Assembly (NCBI GenBank): GCA_029706075.1
Contig: JAINUG010000325.1
Span: 496,001 to 560,000, forward strand
Length of the DNA stretch: 64,000 nt
DNA from: Aldrovandia affinis
Taxonomy: Eukaryota; Chordata; Actinopteri; Notacanthiformes; Halosauridae
Direction of reading: 5' to 3'
Positions 47,818 to 59,194 of this stretch are shown in pieces. Under the pieces are notes generated by a model, which saw nothing but the letters and a program-made list of their open reading frames with translations, made no database searches and was not told where the DNA came from. How positions within the stretch are numbered: position 1 is the stretch's first letter; each line of letters begins with the position of its first letter. The position numbers were made by a program, and so were the translations under genes.

Positions 47818-48792
47818 GGACAACAAGAATGGTTCTGGGTAGGGGGGGTAGAAAGACAAACATCTCTGCAGCACTCCCATCAATCAGACCTTTATGGTAG
47901 TGGCTAGACGGAAGCTACTTCTGAGTGAAAGGCATATGACAGCCCACCTGGAGTTTGCCAAATGGTACTTAAAGGACTCTAAGAGCATCAGGAAAAAGAT
48001 TATCCGGTCTGATGAGACACAAATTGAAATTTTTGGCCTGAATGCCAAGTGCTACCATAAAGGTCTGATTGATGGGAGTGCTGCAGAGATGTTTGTCCTT
48101 CTACCAGGTTCTCCCATCACTGCAGAGGAACTCTGAAGCTCTCTTAGAGTGGCCATTGGGTTCTTGGTCACCTCCTGACCATGTCCCTTCTTGCCCGGTT
48201 ACTTAGTTTGGCCAGACGGCCAGCTCTAAGAAGAGTTGTGGTGGTTTCAAACTTATTCCATTTCACAATGATGGAGCCCACTGTTCTCCTGGGTGCTTTC
48301 AATGCTTTAGCAATGTTTTTATACCCTTCCCCAGATCTATGCCTCAACACAATTCTATCTCGGAGGTCTATGGAGAGTTCCTAGGACTTCATGGCTTGGT
48401 TTTTACTCTGACATGCACTGTCAACTGTGGGACCTTACATAGACAGGTGTGTGCCTTTCCAAATCAAGTCCAATCAATATAATTAAGCACAGCTGGACTC
48501 CAATGAAGGTGTAGGCCCATCTCAAGGATGATCAGAAGAATTGGGCAGCACCTGAGTTAAATATACAAGTGTCACAGCAAAGGGTCTGAATACTTATGGC
48601 CATGTGATATTTCAGTGTTTATTTTGTAATAAATCTGCAAAAATTTCTACAAGTCTGTGTTTTTCTGACAATATTGGGTGCTGTGTGTGCATGAACGAGG
48701 AAAAAAATGAAATTAATTGATTTTAGCAAATGGCTGCAATATGACAAAGAGTGAAAAATTTAAGGGGGTCTGAATACTTTCCGAACCCACTG
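47818..48792. mobile_element. Rearranged, palindromic Tc1-like copy
   Basis: From 47818 to 48050 the transposase is in sense (MTAHLEFAKWYLKDS, KKIIRSDET, FGLNAK). From 48052 to 48792 it is in antisense, running out through the HTH-coding end (minus strand RARRDMVRRHRSGEGYKNI-type) to a terminal repeat ending CCCACTG at 48792 followed by TA. The two parts share a 54-bp inverted repeat with one mismatch (47847-47900 against 48052-48105). The left terminal repeat is missing. Confidence 0.8.
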
Positions 48793-49404
48793 TATGTACA
48801 GAATAGCTTATTAATGCATGGAATATCTAACCAGGCTTGACACAGTACTGAACTAACTTACACACTTACACGAAATTGGGAAAATTACAATCCTGGATGC
48901 ACTGAATAGCCTTTTCCTGTTGTCAATCAATTTTCATATAACTAATCCACTTCAGTTGCAGGTTTGAAAAAGTATGTTGAGGTTTTGCATCTTATCCTTA
49001 TGACAGGATTTACATGTTGACAAAATAATAAAAACATGCAATACAAGTTAATTTTATTTTTTGATTAATTAATTTTACCCAATGAGAATTAACTTGAGTG
49101 AAAAACATGGTTTAATTACCTATTTAATATTTGCAAATGCCTTTTTTAATTGAGTGAAATCGCCATATGGGCCGACAGTAGCTAGCCTGACACATATAAT
49201 GATTGGCTTGCATGCACCATTTTGGATAAACCTTTAGTTTTAGAGAAACATTATTCTACCAATGATAAACAGATCCCTCATAAGCCAATGATTATTTTGC
49301 AATCTATTTAATATATTTCACCCTATTAGCTAAATGGTTTGTAACATGAATTCCAAAATATTTGATTTTACTTTTAACAGGTATTCCATTTATATTAATT
49401 AGAT

Positions 49405-50254
49405 CAGTTATTCTCAAACGGTACTGTGGTAGCTTTCTCTAGCGGTACGCGAGAGGTAGCTGATTTTATGTTTAAAAAATATGAAAATTGTAATATTAAA
49501 AATATAATTAAAATACAATTAAATTAGAATGAAAATACTTGAATTAAAACACTATCATTAAAATGAGAAATTAAAAACATTTGAATAATGTTCGAACTTT
49601 TTGCCTTTCCTGTAATATTTTGAGGCTACGTAGCCACGTTCATCACGAGCGGTGGTCGTAGGGCACGCGCTACCTCCATACACTTGACTTTCATCCTGTC
49701 AATTCAAACTGCCAGTTTAGCTAGACAGCTAGCACAGTGAAATTAAAAAAGTAATGGTTCAAAAAATGCCCTTACATCGTGGCTCAAAACAGGGGCCATA
49801 TGGAAAATAAATGAGGGCCGAGAGGACAGTCACATTTCGGACAGCCCTGTTGAAACTGACGAAGTGGATAAAGTTAATAGTGGACCGAGCACAAGTAGTA
49901 GCAGCGTGAGTGAAGTCAGCATGACGGCGTAAAATTACAAGAAAATATGATCAGTTATCTCCGTTTTGAATTCACTTGGATTTTCATTGATTATGTAGCC
50001 TAAGTAGCCCTTCAACCTGTCGATGTACACCAACAGATGATCTTTTAACATTTTTTATTTTACGGGCGCATTTAGCCTAAATGTCGGCCATATTCTTTAT
50101 TTTATTTTAATATTGTTTATCTTACGAATGTGTAGGTGTTTTTCATATTGTTTATTTTGCGGGGTGTATTTAAATGTCGGTCATTGATGGTGGTACGCGG
50201 AGACCCTAGTATTCTCTTCAGTGGTACGTGGGGTAAATTGTTTGAGAACCACTG
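49405..50254. mobile_element. hAT-type element, 850 bp, non-autonomous
   Basis: Imperfect inverted ends CAGTTATTCTCAAACGGTAC and the complement of CAGTGGTTCTCAAACAATTT, with GGTACGC motifs just inside. It is flanked by a perfect 8-bp duplication AATTAGAT (49397-49404 and 50255-50262). Near 49840-49930 a short frame reads SPVETDEVDKVNSGPSTSSS and ends at TAA, probably the leftover N-terminal linker of a transposase. Confidence 0.9.
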
Positions 50255-50362
50255 AATTAGATCATTATCATGCTGTCATAAACTGGCACTTATTCAGATA
50301 ACAAAGACCAGATGCCCGAGAGAATAAAGTCATTTTGTCAATAGCTGTGGATATGAACAATC

Positions 50363-51145
50363 ATCATCATTGGGGAAAATGTCACTCCTTAATCTCTCAA
50401 TTCATTTGCAACGGCTGACGCTCCAGAATGAGGTTTTGCAGCGCGATAAATTATCGGGAGTATTATCCTCGCCAAATATGAAATTATACTTTTGGTCCTT
50501 TGTTTTGCGCCCTGTTGCTAAGTGGTTAAATCCCAATAGGCTACCTTGGTTTCGTGGCGACAAATTGAGGAAAATCTGGTAGCCTACATCCACATAGACT
50601 CCAGGATGTGATTCATCCTGGTATTTCTCTGAGACAGGCTAAATTACGTTTCGGTCCCATCATTTCCTACCTCTTCACAATTTGGCAAGCAGCTGAAAGG
50701 CATACTAACACGAAATAAGTGGCATTTATGCACTACCATTTTTCACAATTACCTGATCACAGCCCTTTTAATTTCCTCAGTGGAGAGAAAGGGGAATTCA
50801 TAGTTTTACAGACATTTTTGAGCAGGACAGCCTTCGCGCATTCAACGACATGAAATGTCAATATGATTTACCGAGTAGGCCTACTTAATTTTATTTTTAT
50901 CTGCGTTTACGGTCAGCGATGAAGGCCTATGGGGTCCCTGGCGAGCAGAGCTTCCTCAACATAAATTACATGCTATCCTGGACAGACAAAACGGGACAAA
51001 GGGTTTGGTTTCAGCCTTATATTCCTTCCTTCAGGCCTGTTATAAACCCCTTGCAATCCAATCAATGACACTGCACTTGACTTGTCTTCATCCCAGAAAT
51101 GTATGTGGTTTGCTGGCCTTACAGCAGCAAAAAGGATGCTAGCCA
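50363..51145 (+). mobile_element. Second L1/Tx1 LINE fragment
   Basis: Matches 2508-3830 of the first LINE nearly base for base in many stretches (for example TTGGTTTCGTGGCGACAAAT and GGCAAGCAGCTGAAAGGCAT). It lacks the SINE present there and also lacks the part equivalent to about 3440-3757. No frame remains. Confidence 0.88.
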
Positions 51146-51147
51146 CC

Positions 51148-51480
51148 CAGTGCTTAATTTGTCAAATAAGAGATGCCGGGGCTCAACTCGCCTCCCCCAA
51201 ACACCCCCCCACCCCCGCGGAGGAAAAAGTGTAAACCTTCTCCTACCTCTGTCGCTGCATTTCTGTCCCTCCCTCTGGTCTAATGGTAACTTTCCAGTGG
51301 TGGATGTCTCTGTGAACACTCTGAAAGCACGAATTGTTTCTCGGCTGTTAAGTCTGTTAAGTCTGTTAAAATACGCGTTGTTGCCGCACTTTAGATATTT
51401 ATGAGCCCGGGGCTCTGAGTCTGAGTAAGACATTTGCCGGGGCGTTAAATCGGATTCTGGGCATTTGCCGGGGCTGTGTA
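51148..51480. mobile_element. Possible hAT-type fragment
   Basis: Begins CAGTGCTTAATTTGTCAAAT, a familiar hAT-like terminus, right where the LINE fragment stops, and contains several copies of GCCGGGGC. A matching right end was not found. Confidence 0.35.
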
Positions 51481-53267
51481 TTACTACTGTATAACTATGT
51501 CTGTTGAATATGAGCTTCTCCAACTATCAATTATATTACTTATTGTGGAGAGTAAGTGCTTATCTTTTACATTAAATCTAAATATGTTAACCAAAATATA
51601 ATGTTGGCCACTGAACTCTGAAGACTACTGATAACTAATGTCCTTTTTAACAAGTACATTCTTCATTTAGTAGACATTACATGGTATGATTGTATGAATA
51701 AGCTATGATTGATGTATTGATGATGTCCAATTTCATGCAATTGGTTGTCGTGTAGGCATTTGTATACATTTGAGTAACGTTTTTTCAAGTTGAAACCAGT
51801 TCTTAAAAGTTTGTTCTTACTCTATTCAGTATATCAATATACTTTTTGTCCTTTAAACAATAGGTGAATTCGCAATGATACAAAACACAAGGCAATATGC
51901 AGTTCTTGTAAGGAGCAACCCACATTTCACCGGAAATTATGAAAAAAATTGTAAAATGCATTGGGGAGACGAGTTGTTATTTAGCCATTGGACTTCACAC
52001 TCTGGTGTGTCTATTTTATTCAATTGCGTTCTTGTTCAAAACTGCAACCCAGATCGACATTGGTTGGCCATTTGGTATTTTCATGGATTCACTTCCCAAA
52101 CAAATGGAGAAGCCAATCTCAGCCTGAGCATCTAACTTGTGTGAGACTTTTTCTATTGCCTCAGTATCCCTAATAAAGAGAGACTCTGTAATGACAGCTT
52201 TACTCAAGAAATTAGATACCTTCATTTGCCTGTGTGCAACCACAGCTTTTGTGTTGTTGAATTATTAAGGTGTGGTCTGCTTTTCCAGCAGAGAGTTTGT
52301 TTAAAGCACTCCCAAAAGCCATCCTGTGCTGAAGGAGAAAGGCTGACCACCTGCTTTAATTGATCTGTTCTGTTTAATCTTCAATGTTCGAGTATTTCAT
52401 TAGCTATGGTTTGAGTGAAAAAGAGGGTAACATGAAAATGTGCGTTATTTTTAATATTGTGCAGTATAATCATATATTCTATTTAAATCATATTTTATTT
52501 ATCAAATGATGGCAGACAAATGAAAAGTACATTTCAATGTTGTCTTTTGAGTAACTTCTAATAAATTAATAACGTAAAGAATGTAGTCCATTACAGAGCC
52601 GACTCAATAAAAAATGTGATTGATCACCACCATGTGCGATAGGATCTTTAATTTCATCAACTATTAAACCAATATGGGAGACACATTTATGTTTTGTTTG
52701 TGGACAGCAATATGTGGACTTTTTAATAGTAAACTGAAAATAACAGATTGCCACGTAACACAATGGAGGGTAAATAACCCAAATGGCCAATAAGAAGCTT
52801 CAACATTGGCCACCAAAAATTTTTTTTCCAAGTTTACCCTTTATGTAGTTTACTCATTGGCAAACAGGTGATTAATTGTTTGACTATTTTAATCAAGGGC
52901 GTAACAGCATATTAAATATTGGGGTTGGGGGGGGGGGGGACATAATCAGATATTACTGTACCTTGGAAATTGTACTGAATAGTGTTGGGCAGTAGGGCAG
53001 AACACTGCTCAAGGTGTTGTACTTTGAACCACTGGACCACTGGCTTATAGCCTGACCCTGACCCTGACCCTGACGTACTCTACACCAAGCTACATTACTC
53101 TGTCTATGTCTTACAGAGTGAATTAGTTCACATTCTGGGGAGTCTGCTAAGGAAATGCATCCACTGAATAACTACACTCATTTATATTTTGATTACATAA
53201 AATTAATTATTTAATAATAATATATATGGCAACAGCTGTTTTCCCTGCCAGAAAGCAGAGTCAGTGT

Positions 53268-53291
53268 GAATTATATATATATATATATATA
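53268..53291 (+). repeat. (TA)n microsatellite
   Basis: About 12 TA units. Confidence 0.9.
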
Positions 53292-54835
53292 TCCGTGTTT
53301 AGTCTCTGCATTCTGTCGTGAAACACTGCTTTCCAAACCGCCCCTCCCTCAGCACTCCTGTGGAATTGACAGCTACACACAAGATCCAGATAATAGCTTG
53401 GAACCTAACAAAGCACTGTGCTCTGAATGCACTGACATTCCCATACCTCACATAAAAATTCTTCCTCCACCTCTAACACTGTCTCTATCTCTGCCTTTCT
53501 CTTTCTACACTAATCTTTTACACCATAATGTTGAAAGTCTGCTTTTTAGGGAGCTTCTTTTTTTGCACAGAAGGTGGAGTTAAAAGTAAGGTCATCCTTT
53601 CTCATTCAAACTCAGACTCACCGAGTGTGTTTTCGTTTTCATATTTCTTTGAATTCAGAGGTAATTATGTTCGGTGTTTGAGAAGTTAATTAAAAATCAG
53701 AGAATCCATTAAAACCACAAACTATTGTTTTGAGGCACGGGATTAGTCTTGCCTGTTTATGGGGAAAAAATGCCATTGGAGAGAGGAGGCATCTTGTCTT
53801 TTTTGATTAACTGGATGTCAATCACCTGCGTGCGTATTTAGGAGGGGACAGACCATAAGGTTGAACTGTATGCTCAAAACAGCTTTTAGGACATTGCTCA
53901 AGCATTTTTCTGTATGTGTCCAGCTGTAAATCCATCATTTTAAGCAAATTCATAATGTGCTTTACTGCAGCCATGGCTTAGGTCCTCTTTCTGTGCCAGA
54001 AATAAGTGACAGTGTAGCAGAACGTTTCTGAATAACACAAAATGAATTCCATCATATGTATTGGAGTGTATTGTTTTGGCGAAGATAAAGAATGAGGTGG
54101 ACCTTTTTAGCTAACTAAAGCTTAGCCATCACCTGCCAGGCTCATAACCTTGCTGTTACATTCACGTGGTTTCTAGTGTTTTTGGATGAGTTGTGCTTTA
54201 TGTTGGGGGGGGCGTGGAGTTATGTGACGTGATGACCCCTTTTTGCGTACCCACTTCCCCTCTCTATGTGTTAGGAAGATGTTTGGAAGTGACCATAGTC
54301 AGTTTTGTTCTTTTTATATATAAAAATAACCATCTCTGGAGTCCAGGCCTGGCACAGGTGTCTCCACTGTGGGACACCAGAGGTCACCTTTGGGTAGTTT
54401 GTTTAGTGAAGGGTCTAGATGGCACTTTGAGGTGCCGGGTATCACTGGTTGTCATGTTACTGTCTTGTCTACTACACGGTGGGATTTATGTGCCCCCCTT
54501 CAAGTAAAAATCAAACGCTAACTACTATTCAACAAGCTGTGTACACAGAAGTGATTGTTTACACATTTTTTTGTTGGAGATGTGTTCTAATGCAGTTCTA
54601 AATGCTCATGAAAAAGAACTTATTGTATATAATAAATATTTCATTGACATTCTCACCACTCAAACAACACTGCACCTGTTACAGCATATACACTGCACTA
54701 GTTACAGTGTGAATGCAGTTGTTTTTGCTAAATATATATATTTTAAAACCACACAGCTAATGAAAGCAGAACGTTTGGGAATCCTTGTTGTGCTTAATGC
54801 TTCAGCACTCCGGCGTCTCTCTGCTTCGTGTGCAG

Positions 54836-55031
54836 GTACGAGATTCGGGATATGCACATGGTGGAGGACAATGTTCTGGAGACACTGAAGGTCAAGGCAG
54901 ACTTCCACAACTTCAAGCCTCGCCCCTTCAACACGTTTGAGTTCTACCACCGCACCGGGCACGAAATCAAGGACATGCTCCTGTTTTGTCTCTACCGCGG
55001 GCAAAGGTGCGGGCCAGAGAACTTCAGCATG
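54836..55031 (+). CDS. asic1: Acid-sensing ion channel 1-like, coding exon 2
   Basis: The acceptor is GTGTGCAG before 54836 and the donor is ATG|GTGAGT at 55032. Joined to exon 1 it completes Arg121 and continues [11 protein letters not shown] to residue 186, giving 558 coding bases in frame. It encodes finger-domain sequence: [26 protein letters not shown], and Cys172 and Cys179, which fit conserved extracellular cysteines. The next residues expected in the family (VFTRYGKCY-type) are not found before 64000, so the rest of the gene lies to the right. Confidence 0.93.
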
Positions 55032-55800
55032 GTGAGTCACTGGCTGTCCAAGCTCAGCTTCTTTCACATTGTGATTATCGTGGCCTGTGGATGCTGTGTC
55101 ATCATGGTTCTGACCATCACTTTAAGCTGCTGCAGTGATGTAGTTAATGTCTGCGAGTGGGAGTTTTTTGTCCTCATGGGTTGAAAAGGAGAGCTCTCAT
55201 AATAATACACATGGGTGATTCTTAAACTTCTCCATATGTTTGTCAGCACAAAATTGCCTAAATTTTAATTATTCCAGAGCGTATAGTCATTAAGGGAAAT
55301 GTTTGCCTTTGGTAAACATTTTACTTTATAAAACTGAAATTTGTCTTATTGCCATCATAATTAAGAAAGTGTTTTTAAATGTGAAATTATTCAATTTGAT
55401 GGAGGTAATACCACATTTAAGATGCGAGCAGTTATATTGAATAGTCTATTGTATAAATCTAAATTCAAAATAGTAAATGTTTTCAATGACAAGGAATCAT
55501 AATTACTTCTGTTTGGATGTGGCTTTGTGAGCCTTGAATGTGCATTGTAATTGTTAGACTTTTATATATTTTTTATATTTGTCTTATTTATTTGGATACA
55601 TTTGATATGTCAAAAACTGTTTTGGAAATGACTTCTATTCAGTATGGAGGATTTTCCTCTTATCTCTCATGTACCGGGTGCTAGCTACCTCAAATTCACA
55701 TTTGACATAATTTGAGATATATATACGTATATATTATCACACATATTTTCAATATTTTCTGCAGTCAGTGTTAAAAAGTGGCAAAAAATGATTAGAAATG
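55032..55800 (+). other. asic1: Start of asic1 intron 2, no exon seen
   Basis: AT-rich with no further ASIC-like coding sequence. Together with later stretches (57046-58595, 58861-59194, 61255-61745, 61820-62780, 62975-63900) this is intronic DNA without recognised exons. Confidence 0.6.
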
Positions 55801-55802
55801 TA

Positions 55803-57019
55803 CACTCAGTGGCCACTTTATTAGGTACACCTGTACACCTGTTTGTTAATCTAATCAGCCAATCATGTGGCAGCAACTCAGTGCATGAAAGTATGCAGAC
55901 ATGGTCAAGAGGTTCAGTTGTTGTTCAGACCAAAAATCAGAATGGGGAAGAAATGTGATCAAAGTGACTTTGACCGTGGAATGATTGTTGGTGCCAGACG
56001 GGGTGGTGTGAGTATCTCATAAACTGCTGATCTCATGGGATTTTCATGCACAACAGTCTCTGTAGTACACAGAGAATGGTGTGAAAAACAAAAAACATCC
56101 AGTGAGCGGCAGTTCTGTGGGCGAAAACGCCTTGTTAATGAGAGAGGTCAGAGGAGAATGGTCAGACTTGTTCAAGCTGACAGGAAGGCGACAGTAACTC
56201 AAATAACCACACGTTACACTACAACAGTGGTATGCAGAAGAGCATCTCTGAACACACAACACGTCAAACCTTGAAGTGAATGGGCTACAGCAGCCGAAGA
56301 CCACACCAGGTTCCACTCCTGTTAGCTAAGAACAGGAAAGTGAGGCTACAGTAGGCACAGGCTCACCAAAACGGGACAGTTGAAGATTGGAAAAACGTTG
56401 CCTGGTCTGACGAATCTCGATTTCTGCTGTGACATGCAGATGGTAGGGTCAGAATTTGGTGTAAACAACATGAATCCATGCATCCATCCTGCCTTGTGTC
56501 AACGGTTCTGGCTGCTGATGGTGGTGTAATGGTGTGGGGAATGTTTTCTTGGCACAAATTAGGCCCCTTAATACCAATTGAGCATTGTTTAAATGCCACA
56601 GCCTACCTGAGTCTTGTTGCTGACCATGTGCATCCCTTTATGGCCACAGTCTACCCATCTTCCAGTGGCTACTTCCAGCGGGATAATGCGCCATGTCACA
56701 AAGCACACATCATCTCAAGCTAGTTCCACGAACATGACAATGAGTTCAGTGTACTCCAATGGCCTCCACAGTCGCCAGATCTCAGTCCAATAGAGCACCT
56801 TTGGGATGTGGTGGAATGGGAGATTCACAAGATGAATGTGCAGCCGACAAATCTGCAGCAACTGCGTGATGCTATAATGTCAACATGGAACAGAATCTCT
56901 GAGGAACGTTTCCAGCACCTTGTTGAATCCATGCCATGAAGAATTCAGGCTGTTCTGGGGGCAAAGGGGGGTCCTACCCAGTACTAGAAAGGTGTACCTA
57001 ATAAAGTGGCCACTGAGTG
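55803..57019 (+). mobile_element. Nearly complete Tc1/mariner element, 1217 bp
   Basis: Perfect 30-bp terminal inverted repeats start CACTCAGTGGCCACTTTATT at both ends, and TA is duplicated outside (55801-55802 and 57020-57021). The interior carries a transposase of the expected order in a few frames: an N-terminal HTH region, the first catalytic D at 56409, the second at 56682 and the E at 56793. A stop lies between the last two, and a C-terminus ends at TGA near 56938. Between the second D and the E there are 36 residues, which fits the DD36E group rather than DD34E. The inverted repeats are the sort a related active transposase could still use. Confidence 0.93.
56035..56939 (+). pseudogene. 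Broken Tc1/mariner (DD36E) transposase
   Basis: The 56035-56274 frame gives the N-terminal DNA-binding region (CTTVSVVHREWCEK, SERQFCGRKRLVNERGQRRM). AWSDESRF is at about 56400. DGGVMVWGMFSWHKLGPLIP and FQRDNAPCHKAH follow at 56478-56720, then a TAG, then WPPQSPDLSPIEHLWDVVEW. At least one shift and one stop prevent a full protein. Decay is modest. Confidence 0.85.
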
Positions 57020-57045
57020 TATGTGTGTGTGTGTGTGTGTGTGTA
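57020..57045 (+). repeat. (TG)n microsatellite at Tc1 edge
   Basis: About 12 TG units directly outside the right terminal repeat of the Tc1/mariner element, so the insertion site may have been a TG/TA repeat. Confidence 0.9.
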
Positions 57046-58596
57046 TTTATAAAATAATAAAAGACTGCGCTGTATTTCTACTTTAACTTCCATTAACTCT
57101 GCACTGTGTGGAATTGTGCAATGGAGACATTGTTTTCATTAAAAAGCTCTCTGATTCTTGTCCTCAGATGTGTTCTCTGTGATCCAGAGTCGATGAAGCA
57201 TAGAATGCTTAAATTCCTTTTTACAGTATCTTTTGTGGCCAGACAGTTGTAGCTCGGATTCATGTAATGTGTTGTGCCTTCATTCATTTATTCATTATGC
57301 AAAAATATTTAGTGAGCATCAAAGCAGATGGCTGTGCTGTTATTCTTTTCTTTTTAAATGTATGTATTAGAGACCTGCTCCTTGCAGTCCTGAAGCAGTG
57401 CCCTTTTGTCTCCAGCTCCTTGCAGTCCCAGAGGAGTGCTTTACAGCTTGGCGATGCCAATTGTATTCACTGCTTTCACAGTCACTGCCCTGCTTGTGGT
57501 AAAATCCTGCTTCTGATATGAATTTTTCTGTTTTCCCTGTAGCCTGTTGAAACACAGTGTGGTGTGTTTCTGCTGTAATGTGTGATGGGGCCCGTGTTTT
57601 CGTTTTGCTGATGCAAAGAACATTCTGGACCCCGGAACAGCTCAGCAGAGAGCACTAATGGTGTGTGTTAAGACTAATCCCTGTAGACTATTTTGCCATC
57701 GGTCCCTGTGCATCTCCACAGTTTGAGTGCGGTGCAGATGAAGAAGGGGGGTTAAAACTGTTCAGCCACATGCATATGTGCACATCTACCTTTCATGCCT
57801 GGTGCAGACCATAATTGTCTACCACCCCCCATGTGCCAATTTTATAAGCACCTCCAACACTAATATTAATACATTTAAAGTACAGTAGAAAACATTTACA
57901 AGCAAAAAGATAAATAAACACAAAATAAACAAATAAATTATACCATGTTCAAGCTTAAGGGCCCCAGCCACTTCACTAGACATGGTACATTTTGCAGTCC
58001 TGTAAACTGGTATCGTTTGAAAGACAGCAAAAGGCTCATTCATGTATGTATGATGCTGTAAAGGGATCTCTGACTCACTAAACCAATGTTGCCATTTCAC
58101 CCTGTCCCTTCTCTCCCATTCTCAGACTTCTCCCTCACATTTGAAGCAACTCTTGTGAATGTCAGATGCTGTTGCTCGGACAGGAGCATCCATTTGTGCT
58201 CTATAAAATCCTGGGTGTGCACTTTCAAAAATTCCGAACATTGTGTCAGAAAGCATGCACTCCTGGAAGTTAGACAGGCCACTTATCCAGTGCCTCTGTG
58301 ATGTTGAGAAGATTGGTGGTCATGCCTCCCTGTATTTATTGTTCTATCAGGCTTGGAACGAAAGTGCAGTCATTTATAGTGGGGATGCACAACTTCAGAC
58401 AAATGAAACAAGAAACACTCCCTGTAAGCTAAAATTCATTTGAGAGTTGTTCCAGCTCCAGAAAATCTACTTTGGAAGGCCAGGATTTTTTGTGATAGTG
58501 CACAATCGAATCGATTTCATCTAAATTTTAGGAGTCAAAGGCCTTTGTTTATATTGTGTCTTTGCACCTTGCAATTTCAGTCAGTGGCAGTACTGT

Positions 58597-58860
58597 ATGT
58601 ACATTTACATTTACATTTTAAGCATTTAGCAGACGCTCTTATCCAGAGCGACTTACAAGATGTGCATTAATACATGGTAGGAACATGTTCGGCTGTGGAT
58701 GAAGGTTGCTGTCCCGCATAAGGAGCTGAGCTTATAATCCAACCATTGCGGGTTCCATTTCTCAGTGATGCATGGCCATTGTACCCTTGAGCAAGGTACT
58801 TAACTGGATTTGGTTCAGTAAATAAGCAGCAGTATAATTTCATAATGTGTCAAATGTTAG
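58597..58860. mobile_element. L2-type tail (minus) next to SINE fragment (plus)
   Basis: 58597-58690 is the complement of the L2/SINE tail (CATTTAGCAGACGCTCTTAT). 58735-58860 reads the body of the L2-tailed SINE in plus orientation (CCTTGAGCAAGGTACTTAAC). Two pieces thus face each other. Confidence 0.65.
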
Positions 58861-59194
58861 CTATGTAATAGGGATGTGCATGTTTTGATACTGCAATATT
58901 CCGCTGATTCCATGGTTGAATAATCAAACGCTTTTCTTTCCCCCGAGCACTGCATGACACTCCAGTACTTTCTGTGTAAATAATGACTAATTGCAAAGCC
59001 TTCACCAATATTGATAAGAAAGTGTAAAAATAGATTTTTCTTCATTTTTGGTTCATTCATAAGAATTTGTATAATAACAATTATAGTAATTAATTGAGTT
59101 CAGCTTGATTGCCCTTTAAGGGATCAGGGAATCATTTTTTAGTTTTTCCCAAATTGGTTCAATTGAGTTTTCTGGGGGTGTGACATCCCGTTTG

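Larger units (their letters stand above)
37980..54835 (+). other. asic1: asic1 intron 1 (16.9 kb)
   Basis: Bounded by a GT donor and a CAG acceptor in matching phase. It contains a CA-rich tract, a 41-bp minisatellite, four Tc1-type elements or fragments, an 850-bp hAT element, an L1/Tx1 fragment and a possible LTR. Stretches 38000-39970, 40200-41800, 44170-45020, 48800-49390 and 51500-54830 show no gene. A small inverted repeat (CTTTTGATGTCACAA with TTGTGACATCAAAAG) lies at about 38119-38213. Confidence 0.85.

Noticed and set aside
51119..51523. 134-residue minus-strand frame
   Set aside because: Spans the end of a LINE fragment and a possible hAT end; composition and lack of motifs indicate chance.
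53051..53073. CCCTGA tandem hexamer, telomere-like
   Set aside because: Fewer than five units and not the vertebrate telomere sequence; treated as a chance short repeat.
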